Shown here: piece by piece, positions 15,322 to 23,563 of the stretch
Layout of the letters: each line of letters starts with the position of its first letter
How positions within the stretch are numbered: the first letter of the stretch is position 1
Origin: Ferrovum sp. JA12
Lineage (GTDB): Bacteria; Pseudomonadota; Gammaproteobacteria; Burkholderiales; Ferrovaceae
DNA: 64,000 nt
Direction: 5' to 3'
NCBI RefSeq assembly: GCF_001431705.1
Contig: NZ_LJWX01000002.1
Location: 1-64,000, forward strand
Made by a program: the position numbers and the translations under genes
The notes under the pieces: generated by a model
What the model was told of the DNA's origin: nothing
The model's input: the letters and a program-made list of their open reading frames with translations, nothing else
Database searches by the model: none

Positions 15322-16917
15322 ATGCTCAATACGGTTGTTGGTACACAGGGGATGGTGACTTCTCCCCATTCCCTCGCTTCACAGGCAGGATTATCTATTT
15401 TAAGGCAGGGGGGAAATGCCATTGAGGCCATGGTGGCGGCCGCCGCCACTATCGCTGTGGTTTATCCTCATATGAATAGTATTGGTGGGGATGGTTTTTG
15501 GGTGATTGTCCCCCCAGATGGTGAGCCGATTGCCATTCGTGCCTGCGGCGGGGCTGCACAACAAGCCACCATCGATGCTTATACCAGCCAGGGCATGAGC
15601 ACCATCCCCTTTCGTGGTCCCTGGGCGGCCAATACTGTTGCCGGTACCATTGGCGGCTGGAAAACCGCTCTTGAGATTAGTCATGAACGCGGTGGGCAGT
15701 TGCCACTCTCTACTCTGTTAGCTGACGCCATTCATTATGCTCTTGAGGGCATTCCGGTTACCCCTAGTCAGTCAGTCTTAACGGCTAAAAAACTGACGGA
15801 ATTAATTGATCAACCAGGCTTTGCTGAGACCTTTTTGACCGAACGCCAAAGCTATGCGGTGGGCGCAAAATTTTGCCAGCCGAAACTTGCTACAACACTG
15901 CAACGGCTGGTTGCTGAGGGGTTAGATAGCTTTTATCGTGGTCCCTTGGCGGAGGATATTGCACGGGATTTGGCGCTCATTGGCTCGCCAATAATCCTTT
16001 CTGATTTACAGCGTTATGAGGCGCCACGCGTGACGCCCCTCTATTTAAATTCGCAATGGGGTACGCTCTACAACATGACCCTGCCCACTCAAGGGGCCGT
16101 GTCGCTGGCTATTTTAGGGATTGCGGAGCGTTTTGGTTGGCAAAGTATTCAAGAAGAAAGTGCTGATTATGTGCATTTGTTGGTGGAGTCCACGAAGCAA
16201 GCCTTTAAATTAAGAGACCGTTTTGTTACAGATCCTGATACCGCTCCCATCGCCGCGCAAGATATTTTAAGTGATGAGCATTTGTCTCAAGGCGCTGAGG
16301 AGATAGCGCTGAATAAGGCCCTTGCTTGGGGTCAAGGTAAGGGTCCTGCTGATACGGTTTGGCTTGGAGCCATTGATAAAAATGGCCTGGCAGTATCCTT
16401 TATCCAAAGTATTTATCATGAGTATGGTAGTGGCTGCGTATTGCCTACCACAGGGATTAATTGGCAAAATAGGGGCGCCTCTTTTAGTTTAAATCCTCAG
16501 CACTTGCTGGCCCTAGCACCCTATAAGAAACCTTTTCATACCCTGAACCCTGCTGCCGTGAAACTTAAGGATGGACGCGTGATGGTGTATGGCACCATGG
16601 GCGGGGATGGTCAACCACAAACCCAAGCCGCAGTCTTTACCCGTCATGTGATTTATGGGCAGCCCTTACAGCAAGCGGTCACTGCACCGAGATGGTTGCT
16701 GGGGCGCACATGGGGGCAAACCTCGGATACCTTGAAATTGGAATCCCGCTTTCCTAAGGAATTGATTGAGGATCTTAAGGCGCGCGGTCATGATGTGGAG
16801 TTACTCAATGAGTTTGACGAGACCGTGGGGCATGCGGGTGCTGTAGTGCGTCACCCTAATGGTGTTTTTGAAGGAGCGAGTGATCCGAGATCAAATGGCG
16901 TCGTAGCTTCTTTTTAA
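15322..16917 (+). CDS. Gamma-glutamyltranspeptidase-family N-terminal nucleophile hydrolase (cytoplasmic)
   Basis: 531 residues, full family length, with no signal peptide, unlike periplasmic GGT. The N-terminus GMVTSPHSLASQAGLSILRQGGNAIEAMVA and GGDGFWVI are family blocks. The autoprocessing nucleophile aligns with Thr345 in GPADTVWLGAID, which matches the T-x6-D spacing of E. coli GGT. Further blocks are LNPAAVKLKDGRVMVYGTMGGDGQPQTQ and the substrate loop PRWLLGR. The G-G-D-G-Q-P-Q pattern is typical of the YwrD/HpxW-like branch rather than true GGT. HpxW hydrolyses oxamate to oxalate and ammonia; pairing with an OFA-type transporter under RpoN makes such an amidase role attractive, but that is inference. 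Confidence 0.8.
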   Translation: MLNTVVGTQGMVTSPHSLASQAGLSILRQGGNAIEAMVAAAATIAVVYPHMNSIGGDGFWVIVPPDGEPIAIRACGGAAQQATIDAYTSQGMSTIPFRGPWAANTVAGTIGGWKTALEISHERGGQLPLSTLLADAIHYALEGIPVTPSQSVLTAKKLTELIDQPGFAETFLTERQSYAVGAKFCQPKLATTLQRLVAEGLDSFYRGPLAEDIARDLALIGSPIILSDLQRYEAPRVTPLYLNSQWGTLYNMTLPTQGAVSLAILGIAERFGWQSIQEESADYVHLLVESTKQAFKLRDRFVTDPDTAPIAAQDILSDEHLSQGAEEIALNKALAWGQGKGPADTVWLGAIDKNGLAVSFIQSIYHEYGSGCVLPTTGINWQNRGASFSLNPQHLLALAPYKKPFHTLNPAAVKLKDGRVMVYGTMGGDGQPQTQAAVFTRHVIYGQPLQQAVTAPRWLLGRTWGQTSDTLKLESRFPKELIEDLKARGHDVELLNEFDETVGHAGAVVRHPNGVFEGASDPRSNGVVASF

Positions 16918-17226
16918 GGTGAGGGGTCGACATTTCTGGGCGCCTCCGGAATAACTTCCAGAAATCATAAAAAGAGGCGGATGGGAGTGCCTCATCACAT
17001 GGATTTACATGGCGTGCACCATTCGTGATGGGGCTTCTAGCAAATGACTCGTAGCGCTGAGGTCTAGTGGTCATTCACTACATAACAATGGAACGGATCC
17101 TCGTTCATCACTTGATCTGCCGGTTGATCAATAGTGTTACCAATTGATTAAGGGTGAATTGGTCAACGGCGCCTCCCAGGAGGCATTGATAAGTTGTTGA
17201 CGCTTTGATGTGTTTTGTAGGTCAAA
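16918..17226. other. Intergenic region between convergent hydrolase and tad clusters
   Basis: 309 bases without a gene. ATTTCTGG (16932-16939) and CCAGAAAT (16958-16965) form an 8-bp stem 14 bp past the hydrolase stop, a possible terminator lacking a T-tract. A second compact hairpin, GCCTCC-CA-GGAGGC (17171-17184), lies beyond the tadC stop on the other strand. A further imperfect repeat, ACCAAT/ATTGGT at 17139-17163, is seen. No open frame here looks real. Confidence 0.45.
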
Positions 17227-17961
17227 CTAAGAGACGAGATGGGAGAGTTGAGTGAGTGAGGGGATAAGGATCATCAATATCAACGAAGGAAGAAAACAGC
17301 CGAGCATGGGCATCAGTAATTGTAAATTAAGCGTCGCGTGACTCTCTCGAATAGTGTGTTGTTGATCAGTAAGATAGAGCCCCATTTCACTCATTAATCC
17401 TTGTTCTAGCTCATGACCAAAACGGTATTGGCTTTTTAAGAGCATCACAATTCTCTCTAAAGCTGGGTGAGGATTGCGTTGATGAAGTGCATCCAATACT
17501 TGATAGACATTCAATCCAGATTGCAGTTGATGGCAAGCAATTAACCATTCTCTTTTTAAGGGATGTTGTGCGTCAAAAAAAATACTCAATCGTTCAAGGC
17601 TTTGTGGGATAGATAACCCTGCTCCGTTACACAGCAGCAATCCCTCTAATACCAAAGGCAGAGAGTGTGAAATACGCTTTAGTCGGGTCTTAAAACGTTG
17701 GTTAAAAAAATGAATCACCAGTATTGGTATAAACAGATCCAGACACAGCAACGCATGGACCCATGGACTCCTCTTAAAGCACTCAAGAATGAGTGCGATA
17801 ACAAGGAACAGGAGCACAACGAAGGTCAATTGTTTGAGCCGGTGATGAAGACGTTGTTGCCGGATATCCGTATCCCACCCTCGTTGATAGAGCATTAAGG
17901 ATAGATGGCCAGTGAGCTGCGACTGTGACACAAGAGAGAGAATTAATCGAATATTAGTCAT
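17227..17961 (-). CDS. tadC: Tad/Flp pilus inner-membrane protein TadC
   Basis: 244 residues with a T2SSF-type domain: two membrane helices near residues 48-68 and 75-90, then a cytoplasmic helical region with the family block LVLEGLLLCNGAGLSIPQSLERL, and a C-terminal hydrophobic pair (LLMPMLGCFLPSLILMILI). TadB and TadC form the platform on which the CpaF ATPase drives Flp pilus assembly. It overlaps tadB by 1 bp and is the last gene of the cluster. Confidence 0.8.
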   Translation of the reverse strand: MTNIRLILSLVSQSQLTGHLSLMLYQRGWDTDIRQQRLHHRLKQLTFVVLLFLVIALILECFKRSPWVHALLCLDLFIPILVIHFFNQRFKTRLKRISHSLPLVLEGLLLCNGAGLSIPQSLERLSIFFDAQHPLKREWLIACHQLQSGLNVYQVLDALHQRNPHPALERIVMLLKSQYRFGHELEQGLMSEMGLYLTDQQHTIRESHATLNLQLLMPMLGCFLPSLILMILIPSLTQLSHLVS

Positions 17962-18704
17962 TAATAATGGCGCGTGCCTTGTGTCAGTTTATGGGTCCAC
18001 AAACTCCCGATCAGCCAGAGAAGAACGGTTCCTATGAGCAGGGATAAGCCTAATTGAGTATTGAGAGCCTCATGCCACAGTTGGGGATGTAAATACCAGG
18101 TGACGCAGGCCATCATGGGAGTGAGAAGAGAGAGGATAACGCCTGAGGCACGGGCCTCTTTCGTGGCATGCTTTACCTCAGTGAGTAACAGTTGTCGTTG
18201 ACGTAATTGTGGCGTCCATTGTTTGAGTAAACGTACCATATCTCCTCCTGTTTGTTCATGCAATTCAACGATAAAGATAAAGCGCTTCAACAGTGGATCC
18301 TCAAGGGAGTTTAGCCAATGGTTGAGGCTGTCGCTGGTGGAAGAGCCCAAATTAATTTCATGAAGTACCTGCTGTAAACCAGAGTGAAGAGGGCCGGTAA
18401 CATGCTCTAACAGAGCCTGAAAGGCTTGGCGCAGAGTCAAGCCACTTTTTAGAGAAAAGCATAACAGATCAAAAAAACGACACCACTCCTCAAGGTTGAC
18501 TTGGTTCTGGGAAGCCGTAAAAAAACTCAGGAGACCACGCTGAGGGCGTGTCACAGGTTCTGTGGGAGAGTACTGATGAAGAGGTAGGGTTGGTAGTAAA
18601 GGAGACAAAGAGGAATGATGGGATAAATAACTTTTGATAAGAATGATACCCATCACGAGAGACAGCATGAGATTAATAAAGAAAACAACCGTGAGCAGTG
18701 TCAT
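17961..18704 (-). CDS. tadB: Tad/Flp pilus inner-membrane protein TadB
   Basis: 247 residues. An N-terminal membrane helix (2-24) is followed by a T2SSF domain with FFDLLCFSLKSGLTLRQAFQALLEH and FIFIVELHEQTGGDMVRLLKQW, then C-terminal helices near 190-210 and 218-238. The E-x-x-x-G-G-D block is typical of GspF/TadB. It overlaps cpaF by 4 bp (ATGA) and tadC by 1 bp. At 247 residues it is shorter than many TadB proteins, with a reduced N-terminal region. Confidence 0.82.
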   Translation of the reverse strand: MTLLTVVFFINLMLSLVMGIILIKSYLSHHSSLSPLLPTLPLHQYSPTEPVTRPQRGLLSFFTASQNQVNLEEWCRFFDLLCFSLKSGLTLRQAFQALLEHVTGPLHSGLQQVLHEINLGSSTSDSLNHWLNSLEDPLLKRFIFIVELHEQTGGDMVRLLKQWTPQLRQRQLLLTEVKHATKEARASGVILSLLTPMMACVTWYLHPQLWHEALNTQLGLSLLIGTVLLWLIGSLWTHKLTQGTRHY

Positions 18705-19895
18705 AGAAAAATATGTTGTGCCGCTTGTCGATATTTGGATAACAGTGAAGTGGCCGTAAAGGCTTGCCCATCATAAGAATACAAACAGACCAGTGGGCTG
18801 TATTTCTTTGGATGAAGTTCATGAATAGAGACAATCCGTCTTTGCCCTAGGGAGTCTCGTTCTAAATGAATGATGACATCTATAGTTTGTTTGAGTTGTG
18901 CACTTAAGTTGGCCAGTGAATGCTCCTGGTGATTGGTGATGAGTTGCTCTAAACGAATGAGGGCATGTTCTGCGCTATTGGCATGAATAGTGGTCATTGA
19001 TCCCGGGTGGCCAGTATTCATGGCCTGCATCAGGTCCCAGGCTTCTTTGGCGCGTAATTCGCCAAATATAATTCGGTTAGGGCGCATGCGTAGCGCATTT
19101 TTTAATAGTTGTTCGCCAGTGATTTCTCCTCCTCCCTCAGTGTTAGCAGGGCGTGTTTCAAGGCTAACAATATGAGGATGGTGAATACGTAATTCTGCAG
19201 CATCCTCTATGGTAATGAGCCTCTCCTGATGATGAATGTGTGAGGCCAACACATTCAGAAAAGTGGTTTTACCAGAGCCGGTTCCACCACTAATTAAAAT
19301 ATTGGCTCGTTGATTTACATACATTAAGCATAGCTCAGCCATGGCATGACTCAAAGACTGTTGATGAATAAGTTGTGTGAACCCTAAGCCTTGCGAGGGG
19401 TTAAAGCGACGAATAGAGAGAATTGGGCCATTGATGGCAAGGGGCGGTAAAATAGCATTTAAACGTGAGCCATCCTTAAGGCGGGCATCCACCATGGGAT
19501 GAGTTTCATCTAAACGACGACCCAATGGTGCAATGATTTTATCAATGGTATGTTTAACGTGTTGCTCATTGTCAAAGGTGGCAGGGTAGAGATCTAATAC
19601 GCCAGTTTTTTTCTATATAAATTTGTTTGGGTCCATTCACTAAAATATCGCTAATGGCAGGATCACTAAAAAGTGTCTCAAGGGGTCCTAGTCCTAATAT
19701 CTCATTTTCAAGATCATGGCTAAGATCATGGGTTTGAGTGGTGGATAAAGTGAATTGATAAGGGGTCAGTGAGTCTTGAATCCAATTCTTTAATAGTTGT
19801 TTTTTGTTTTCCTCGGGCAACTTAATCAGTTGCAACATTCGGGGATGATCAATAATTTGTTGATGCAATTGCTGGCGTAGTTGAATTAAATCCAT
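18701..19895 (-). pseudogene. cpaF: Tad/Flp pilus assembly ATPase CpaF (TadA), frameshifted in an A7 run
   Basis: From ATG 19895 the frame runs 107 codons to an early stop near 19572. The matching sequence continues in another frame to 18701. Removing one A from the A7 run at 19606-19612 (minus-strand reading) joins them into one 397-residue protein: ILVNGPKQIYIEK, then TGVLDLYPATFDN, then the intact ATPase. The ATPase part has GRRLDETHPMVDARL, P-loop SGGTGSGKTTF, Asp box ITIEDAAEL and the MRPNRIIFGELRAKEAWDLMQAMNTGHPGSMTTIHAN block. CpaF powers Flp pilus assembly. The shift may be a sequencing indel, a true null allele, or be rescued by transcriptional slippage on A7. Everything else looks under selection, so inactivation, if real, is recent. 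Confidence 0.85.
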
Positions 19896-19906
19896 TATTC
19901 ATATTC

Positions 19907-20428
19907 CTAATAAAAACCCCCAGCAGCCTCAATGGGGCGAGTGAACGATAAACCATTTAACGGCATGGAAAAGTGGAGAGAAAAGTCACTGAAAAGCCAA
20001 GAGGGAGATTGGCAGGGAGTGGACCCCGTTTGGCATAATTGTAGTTGTAGTGAGGTAATACACGATGAGAGCATATTATTTTGGCAATAGTATTGATTGC
20101 TACTCGCAGAAAAATGACTGGGCACAGCGACGTTCTCTCCCAAAGCATTTATTAAGCTAATCGTGAGCTCACTGGTGCTGACTAAGGAATTTAAAAACCC
20201 AATATTTTGTCCTAATTGATTAGTGGTCAATGTATTGATTAACTGACTGGGGGACAGAATTGTGGTGCTCTCAAGGCGTGTGGCGTGCCATAAAAACCAT
20301 TGGCTACTAAAGCCATCCCACATTAATAGAGCGCTGTAAAGATAGAACATAATCATTAGTAAGAAAATGGGTAATAGGAGAGCGAACTCGACGATCAAGG
20401 ATCCTTGTTGTTGAATGCGATTATTCAT
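19907..20428 (-). CDS. TadE-like pseudopilin/minor pilin
   Basis: 173 residues from the ATG at 20428 (MNNRIQQQGSLIVEFALLLP), which overlaps the previous stop by 8 bp; an upstream ATG at 20452 is also possible. A short basic leader ends in Gly followed by SLIVEFALLLPIFLLMIMFYLY, the TadE-type cleavage and assembly helix with Glu at +5. The rest has two pairs of Cys suited to disulfides. TadE/TadF-like pseudopilins assist Flp pilus assembly. It lies 11 bp upstream of cpaF. Confidence 0.7.
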   Translation of the reverse strand: MNNRIQQQGSLIVEFALLLPIFLLMIMFYLYSALLMWDGFSSQWFLWHATRLESTTILSPSQLINTLTTNQLGQNIGFLNSLVSTSELTISLINALGENVAVPSHFSASSNQYYCQNNMLSSCITSLQLQLCQTGSTPCQSPSWLFSDFSLHFSMPLNGLSFTRPIEAAGGFY

Positions 20429-20837
20429 ACCGACACCAATTCGATAGCGCACTCAGCGTACTCATGTTGCTCAGTGTGGCGGTGATACCCACTTCAATAA
20501 AGGTGGGAGGATTAGGGTTTGCTACGGTGCAATCAGCGGTTGCAAAACGCTGACCTAGAGCGTTATAGCAATTAACGGTGTACTGGACAGCTAGCCACCC
20601 AGAAGAGCCATTGGATAAACCAGGAAGAGTACTGATGGCAGAGAGATTGGTTGGCCATTGATGACTGGAACTCAAAGAGAGGTTACGTGCTAAGGTTTCG
20701 GCTTCACCCATTAATTGAATTCTGTAGAAAGTGGTTGTAAAGCTCTTGACGCCAAACCATAAGGGAATAAAGAGTAGCGGAATAATCAAAAGCAGTTCTA
20801 TACTGCTGGTTCCTCTTTGTTTGTCATTCATTGACAT
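20421..20837 (-). CDS. TadE/TadF-like pseudopilin
   Basis: 138 residues. The N-terminus MSMNDKQRGTSSIELLLIIPLLFIPLW has the same plan as the next gene: short basic leader, Gly, Glu at +5, hydrophobic helix. The remainder is a small Ser/Thr-rich extracytoplasmic domain with Cys pairs. It overlaps the genes on both sides, indicating tight translational coupling. TadE versus TadF cannot be assigned. Confidence 0.65.
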   Translation of the reverse strand: MSMNDKQRGTSSIELLLIIPLLFIPLWFGVKSFTTTFYRIQLMGEAETLARNLSLSSSHQWPTNLSAISTLPGLSNGSSGWLAVQYTVNCYNALGQRFATADCTVANPNPPTFIEVGITATLSNMSTLSALSNWCRYE

Positions 20838-21370
20838 AGCCTCGGCTTAAAGGGACTTAATCTGCCGGCAACGGCAAGAGAATGACGGGTAGTGATGGCT
20901 GGTGCGGGCAGAAATGGGGCGAGCATGGTGAGGAGTTTTCCGACCCGTTGACGGCCACTATCGATGGCCACATAAACTAATCCTTGGGGCTGATTGGCAG
21001 CCTGTTGTGCGGAAACAAAAGGACAGGTTATTTGTTGCTGGGTTACGGTCCCATTCAATGAGCTGGTGAGATGGGGGCAAGGACCAAAGCTAATGGTGAT
21101 GACAGATAAATCAATAGCTGAATTCTGTTGACTGCGTTGCAATAGGTTGTTAATGAGTGTCGTAGCACGTGAGAAACTTTGTGGAGTTTGATCGAGTTCA
21201 AAGGCTGCAGCGAGTGCTGCATCATCCAAGGCGCGATCTAGGTTAATGCGCTCTTCCACCAGTTGACCTAAAAAAATCATCATGAGGATGAGTGATATGG
21301 TTATGGGCAATATAATCAGTGCCATGATGCTTATGCTGCCTTGTTGTGTTAAGAGTGATGGATACCTCAT
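20828..21370 (-). CDS. TadG-like pilus-associated protein (N-terminal type)
   Basis: 180 residues. The N-terminus LLTQQGSISIMALIILPITISLILMMIFLGQLVEERINLDRALDDAALAAA is the pattern of TadG/DUF-type Flp-associated proteins: basic leader, hydrophobic helix, then an Ala-rich D-A-A-A-L-A-A helix. It lacks the long von Willebrand-like C-terminal domain of full TadG, so it is a short version. The start overlaps cpaB by 4 bp. Confidence 0.65.
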   Translation of the reverse strand: MRYPSLLTQQGSISIMALIILPITISLILMMIFLGQLVEERINLDRALDDAALAAAFELDQTPQSFSRATTLINNLLQRSQQNSAIDLSVITISFGPCPHLTSSLNGTVTQQQITCPFVSAQQAANQPQGLVYVAIDSGRQRVGKLLTMLAPFLPAPAITTRHSLAVAGRLSPFKPRLCQ

Positions 21371-22035
21371 TGAATTGTTCCCCGGATAATTTCAATGGGT
21401 TTTATGTTTTTCGTTAAGGTGTGATTAAGAGCCTCTGGATGTAAAAGAATGGTTAATTGCCAATGGTCACGTAAAATGGGCAGTTGCTCAAGTTGGTGAT
21501 GAGTAAGTTTGACGGTCAAGAGTTTTTGGTGGCCATTTAGATCAGTATGAATATGTTCTATTTCAGTATTTTGAATAAGAATTGCATGTTGCGGATGATT
21601 GGTTTCTCGATACCATAAATCAATGGGTAGCTTAGTGCTCAGTAAATCCATGTCGATATCACTGTCATTCATATTAAGAGTGATTAATCTTGGTGAGTTA
21701 AAGGATTGCGTAAGGGATTCGCGGGCAGATACGTGATTCTCTAAAACGGGTAATCCTTGATAAACCGGAACATGAACAATGCTATGTATTAGTGGCTTTG
21801 TATCAGAGAAATAGCCCTTAGGTAGCGTCGTGCTGGGCCATATTTGTAATGAGAGATCCCCCCCACTAATTTCATGACCTATTACAAGATCGCGGTTGGC
21901 GACAATGATTGGCTTGCCCGGTGGCTGAGTTAAGAAGAGTATGCGCCACAGTACGATGGCACTCACCAGAGATAAAGCCCATAGCCACCACCAGGTTTTA
22001 TAGTGACTGAGAACAATTCCAAGACGTTTTATCAT
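21367..22035 (-). CDS. cpaB: Flp pilus assembly protein CpaB (RcpC-like)
   Basis: 222 residues from ATG 22035, which follows GGGAG; an ATG at 22062 would add nine residues. One N-terminal membrane helix (about 15-37) is followed by a SAF/CpaB domain (PIIVANRDLVIGHEISGGDLSLQIWP), the antifreeze-like fold found in CpaB and FlgA. CpaB proteins work at the periplasmic side of the Tad secretin. No secretin gene (cpaC/rcpA) is found beside it, which is unusual. Confidence 0.75.
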   Translation of the reverse strand: MIKRLGIVLSHYKTWWWLWALSLVSAIVLWRILFLTQPPGKPIIVANRDLVIGHEISGGDLSLQIWPSTTLPKGYFSDTKPLIHSIVHVPVYQGLPVLENHVSARESLTQSFNSPRLITLNMNDSDIDMDLLSTKLPIDLWYRETNHPQHAILIQNTEIEHIHTDLNGHQKLLTVKLTHHQLEQLPILRDHWQLTILLHPEALNHTLTKNIKPIEIIRGTIQ

Positions 22036-22089
22036 TAGCGCGCTCCCGAGGGGAAAATGCATGATTCATTTCCCCCAGCGGTAGGATAG

Positions 22090-22281
22090 TTAAATTGCCG
22101 CAGCAATCGTAGTGGCGATGGTGGTGAACTTGGCGTTCAGGTTGCTCCCTAGTAAAGTGGTTCCAGCAATAATGGCAAGACCGATTAATGAGGCAATTAA
22201 TCCATATTCGATTGCGGTGACACCTTGTTCTTGCTTGATAAAGGACTTTAACTCATCCATTAAACACTGAAAATATTCCAT
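22090..22281 (-). CDS. flp: Flp-type pilin
   Basis: 63 residues from ATG 22281, which follows AGGAGAAC; longer upstream frames lack a start context. The prepilin leader MEYFQCLMDELKSFIKQEQG is followed by VTAIEYGLIASLIGLAIIAG. This is the Flp motif with cleavage after Gly, Glu at +5 and Tyr at +6, then the hydrophobic assembly helix. The mature pilin would be about 43 residues. The gene lies between the LuxR-type regulator and cpaB. No prepilin peptidase (TadV/CpaA) is encoded nearby. Confidence 0.93.
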   Translation of the reverse strand: MEYFQCLMDELKSFIKQEQGVTAIEYGLIASLIGLAIIAGTTLLGSNLNAKFTTIATTIAAAI

Positions 22282-22431
22282 GATAGTTCTCCTGATTAAT
22301 CCATCGTCATTCGATGTGGATTCAGCATAGGAGTTTTGCTCATCAGATAACAGTGAGAAATATCCTCTTTTAAAGAGGAGAGTGATCCTGTTATTGCAGT
22401 GACATCTGTCATATCGGTTCGCATCACTCAA

Positions 22432-23112
22432 TCAATTGTGTGATGGAATAAACAATTGATGCTCATGGGAGAAAGCGATTAAGGCTGGCTTCCCTTTGAG
22501 CTCTAACTTTTTATAAATATCTGATAAATAGTTTCTCACGGTCGATGGGCTAAGATGAAGGTATCTGCCTAAATCGTGGGTAGTGGCGTTGGGATAACGA
22601 ATGACATGGGCGATGACTTGCTTCTCACGGGTACTCAATTGACTCATATGAACTTTACCCGCAGGACTATTGGTATCCGTTTCGCCGTTGATGACGCGAT
22701 GAATAAGTTTCAATCCCAATTCCGGGGAAAACCATATTTTAAGCTGGGCCACTTGCTCTAAGGCCATCATAAAAGTTCCGGGTGTTTCATTCCACGTTAC
22801 CACGGCCTTAGCCCCGGCTTTTAATAAGGATTCTTGTTGGATCAAATCACGGTAAGGAATCATAATTAACAAGCCAATATTCATGTCTTGTAATTTCTGT
22901 GGTAAGTTGAAATTAAACTGCAATAAACTCGCGTCCGCGATGAGGACATTAGGTTTTTTTCTTTCTAGTGTGGATAAAATTGAATAGCTGGGTGGTTCAT
23001 TGCCCACCCACTGAATAGAGCGCTGAGTATTTTCTATCAGTGCTTTAACGCCAAGAATAGCAATTTGATGATGACTCGATGCAAATACCCGAATCTGTGA
23101 TGATTCAGCCAT
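22432..23112 (-). CDS. LuxR/NarL-type regulator with degenerate receiver domain
   Basis: 226 residues. The first 125 have response-regulator fold periodicity, with D60 (VLIADASL) at the phosphoacceptor position. The usual N-terminal acidic pair is replaced by SSHHQ, and the conserved Lys after the fifth strand is missing (VVTWNETP), so phosphorylation is doubtful. The C-terminal HTH spans about 157-216 (LSTREKQVIAHV, then LHLSPSTVRNYLSDIYKKL). It lies 150 bp upstream of flp on the same strand and is probably the local regulator of the Tad cluster. A phosphorylation-independent pseudo-receiver is the likely reading. Confidence 0.8.
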   Translation of the reverse strand: MAESSQIRVFASSHHQIAILGVKALIENTQRSIQWVGNEPPSYSILSTLERKKPNVLIADASLLQFNFNLPQKLQDMNIGLLIMIPYRDLIQQESLLKAGAKAVVTWNETPGTFMMALEQVAQLKIWFSPELGLKLIHRVINGETDTNSPAGKVHMSQLSTREKQVIAHVIRYPNATTHDLGRYLHLSPSTVRNYLSDIYKKLELKGKPALIAFSHEHQLFIPSHN

Positions 23113-23563
23113 ACTGTTCTCTCCCCCGAGTTAAGAAAAGTGATTGGTACAGTTATCATTGTTTTTATATGTACATCATGATAGCCAGTTTGTTTGTAAA
23201 TGTAATTAAAAGATTTGTAAGGATTGTAAAGATCATAAGTTATGGGTAGAGGGCTAACTATGTGGCTCAGTAGGATTAAATAGATGCTTTATTCCACATC
23301 ACTTGCGCGCAGTTCCACATAGCCTTATGGATTCGATGCTTAAGATGTATCGGGAATGATGATGAGATGTTATCTTACCTTCAAATGGTTTAATCGGTTG
23401 ACTAAACGGTAACGGTGGGCGGCTTTCATTGTTCCCTTTCACACAATACCAATCATGTCTCCCGTGAAATCCATCAATAGCTGAACCTCAACCAACCTGA
23501 GGGAGCGCTTATCCCTCAGGTTGGAGGCAAAAGAGAGTAAAGAGACTAGCAAGCAAAACGGTC
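23113..23563. other. Regulatory gap upstream of the LuxR-type regulator
   Basis: 451 bases with no gene, between the regulator and the oxidoreductase, both on the minus strand. An AT-rich segment at 23150-23235 has three TTGTAA copies (23194-23199, 23215-23220, 23224-23229) upstream of the regulator start and could be its promoter or operator area. The far end holds the strong hairpin listed separately. The middle part shows nothing recognisable. Confidence 0.4.
23492..23524 (-). terminator. 13-bp perfect hairpin after the oxidoreductase gene
   Basis: CCAACCTGAGGGA (23492-23504) pairs perfectly with TCCCTCAGGTTGG (23512-23524) around a 7-nt loop, 40 bp past the stop of the minus-strand oxidoreductase gene. 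There is no run of T on either side, so it may act as an RNA 3'-end stabiliser or a factor-assisted terminator rather than a classical intrinsic one. Confidence 0.5.

Noticed and set aside
17698-17898. 66-codon plus-strand frame inside tadC
   Set aside because: Shadow of tadC; Lys/Gln/His-rich without start signals.
19604-19616. A-AAA-AAC as a programmed -1 frameshift site in cpaF
   Set aside because: The heptamer is in the right phase, but a -1 shift leads to a stop after a few codons. Joining the two halves needs the loss of one A (a +1 type change), so a -1 slippery site does not explain it.
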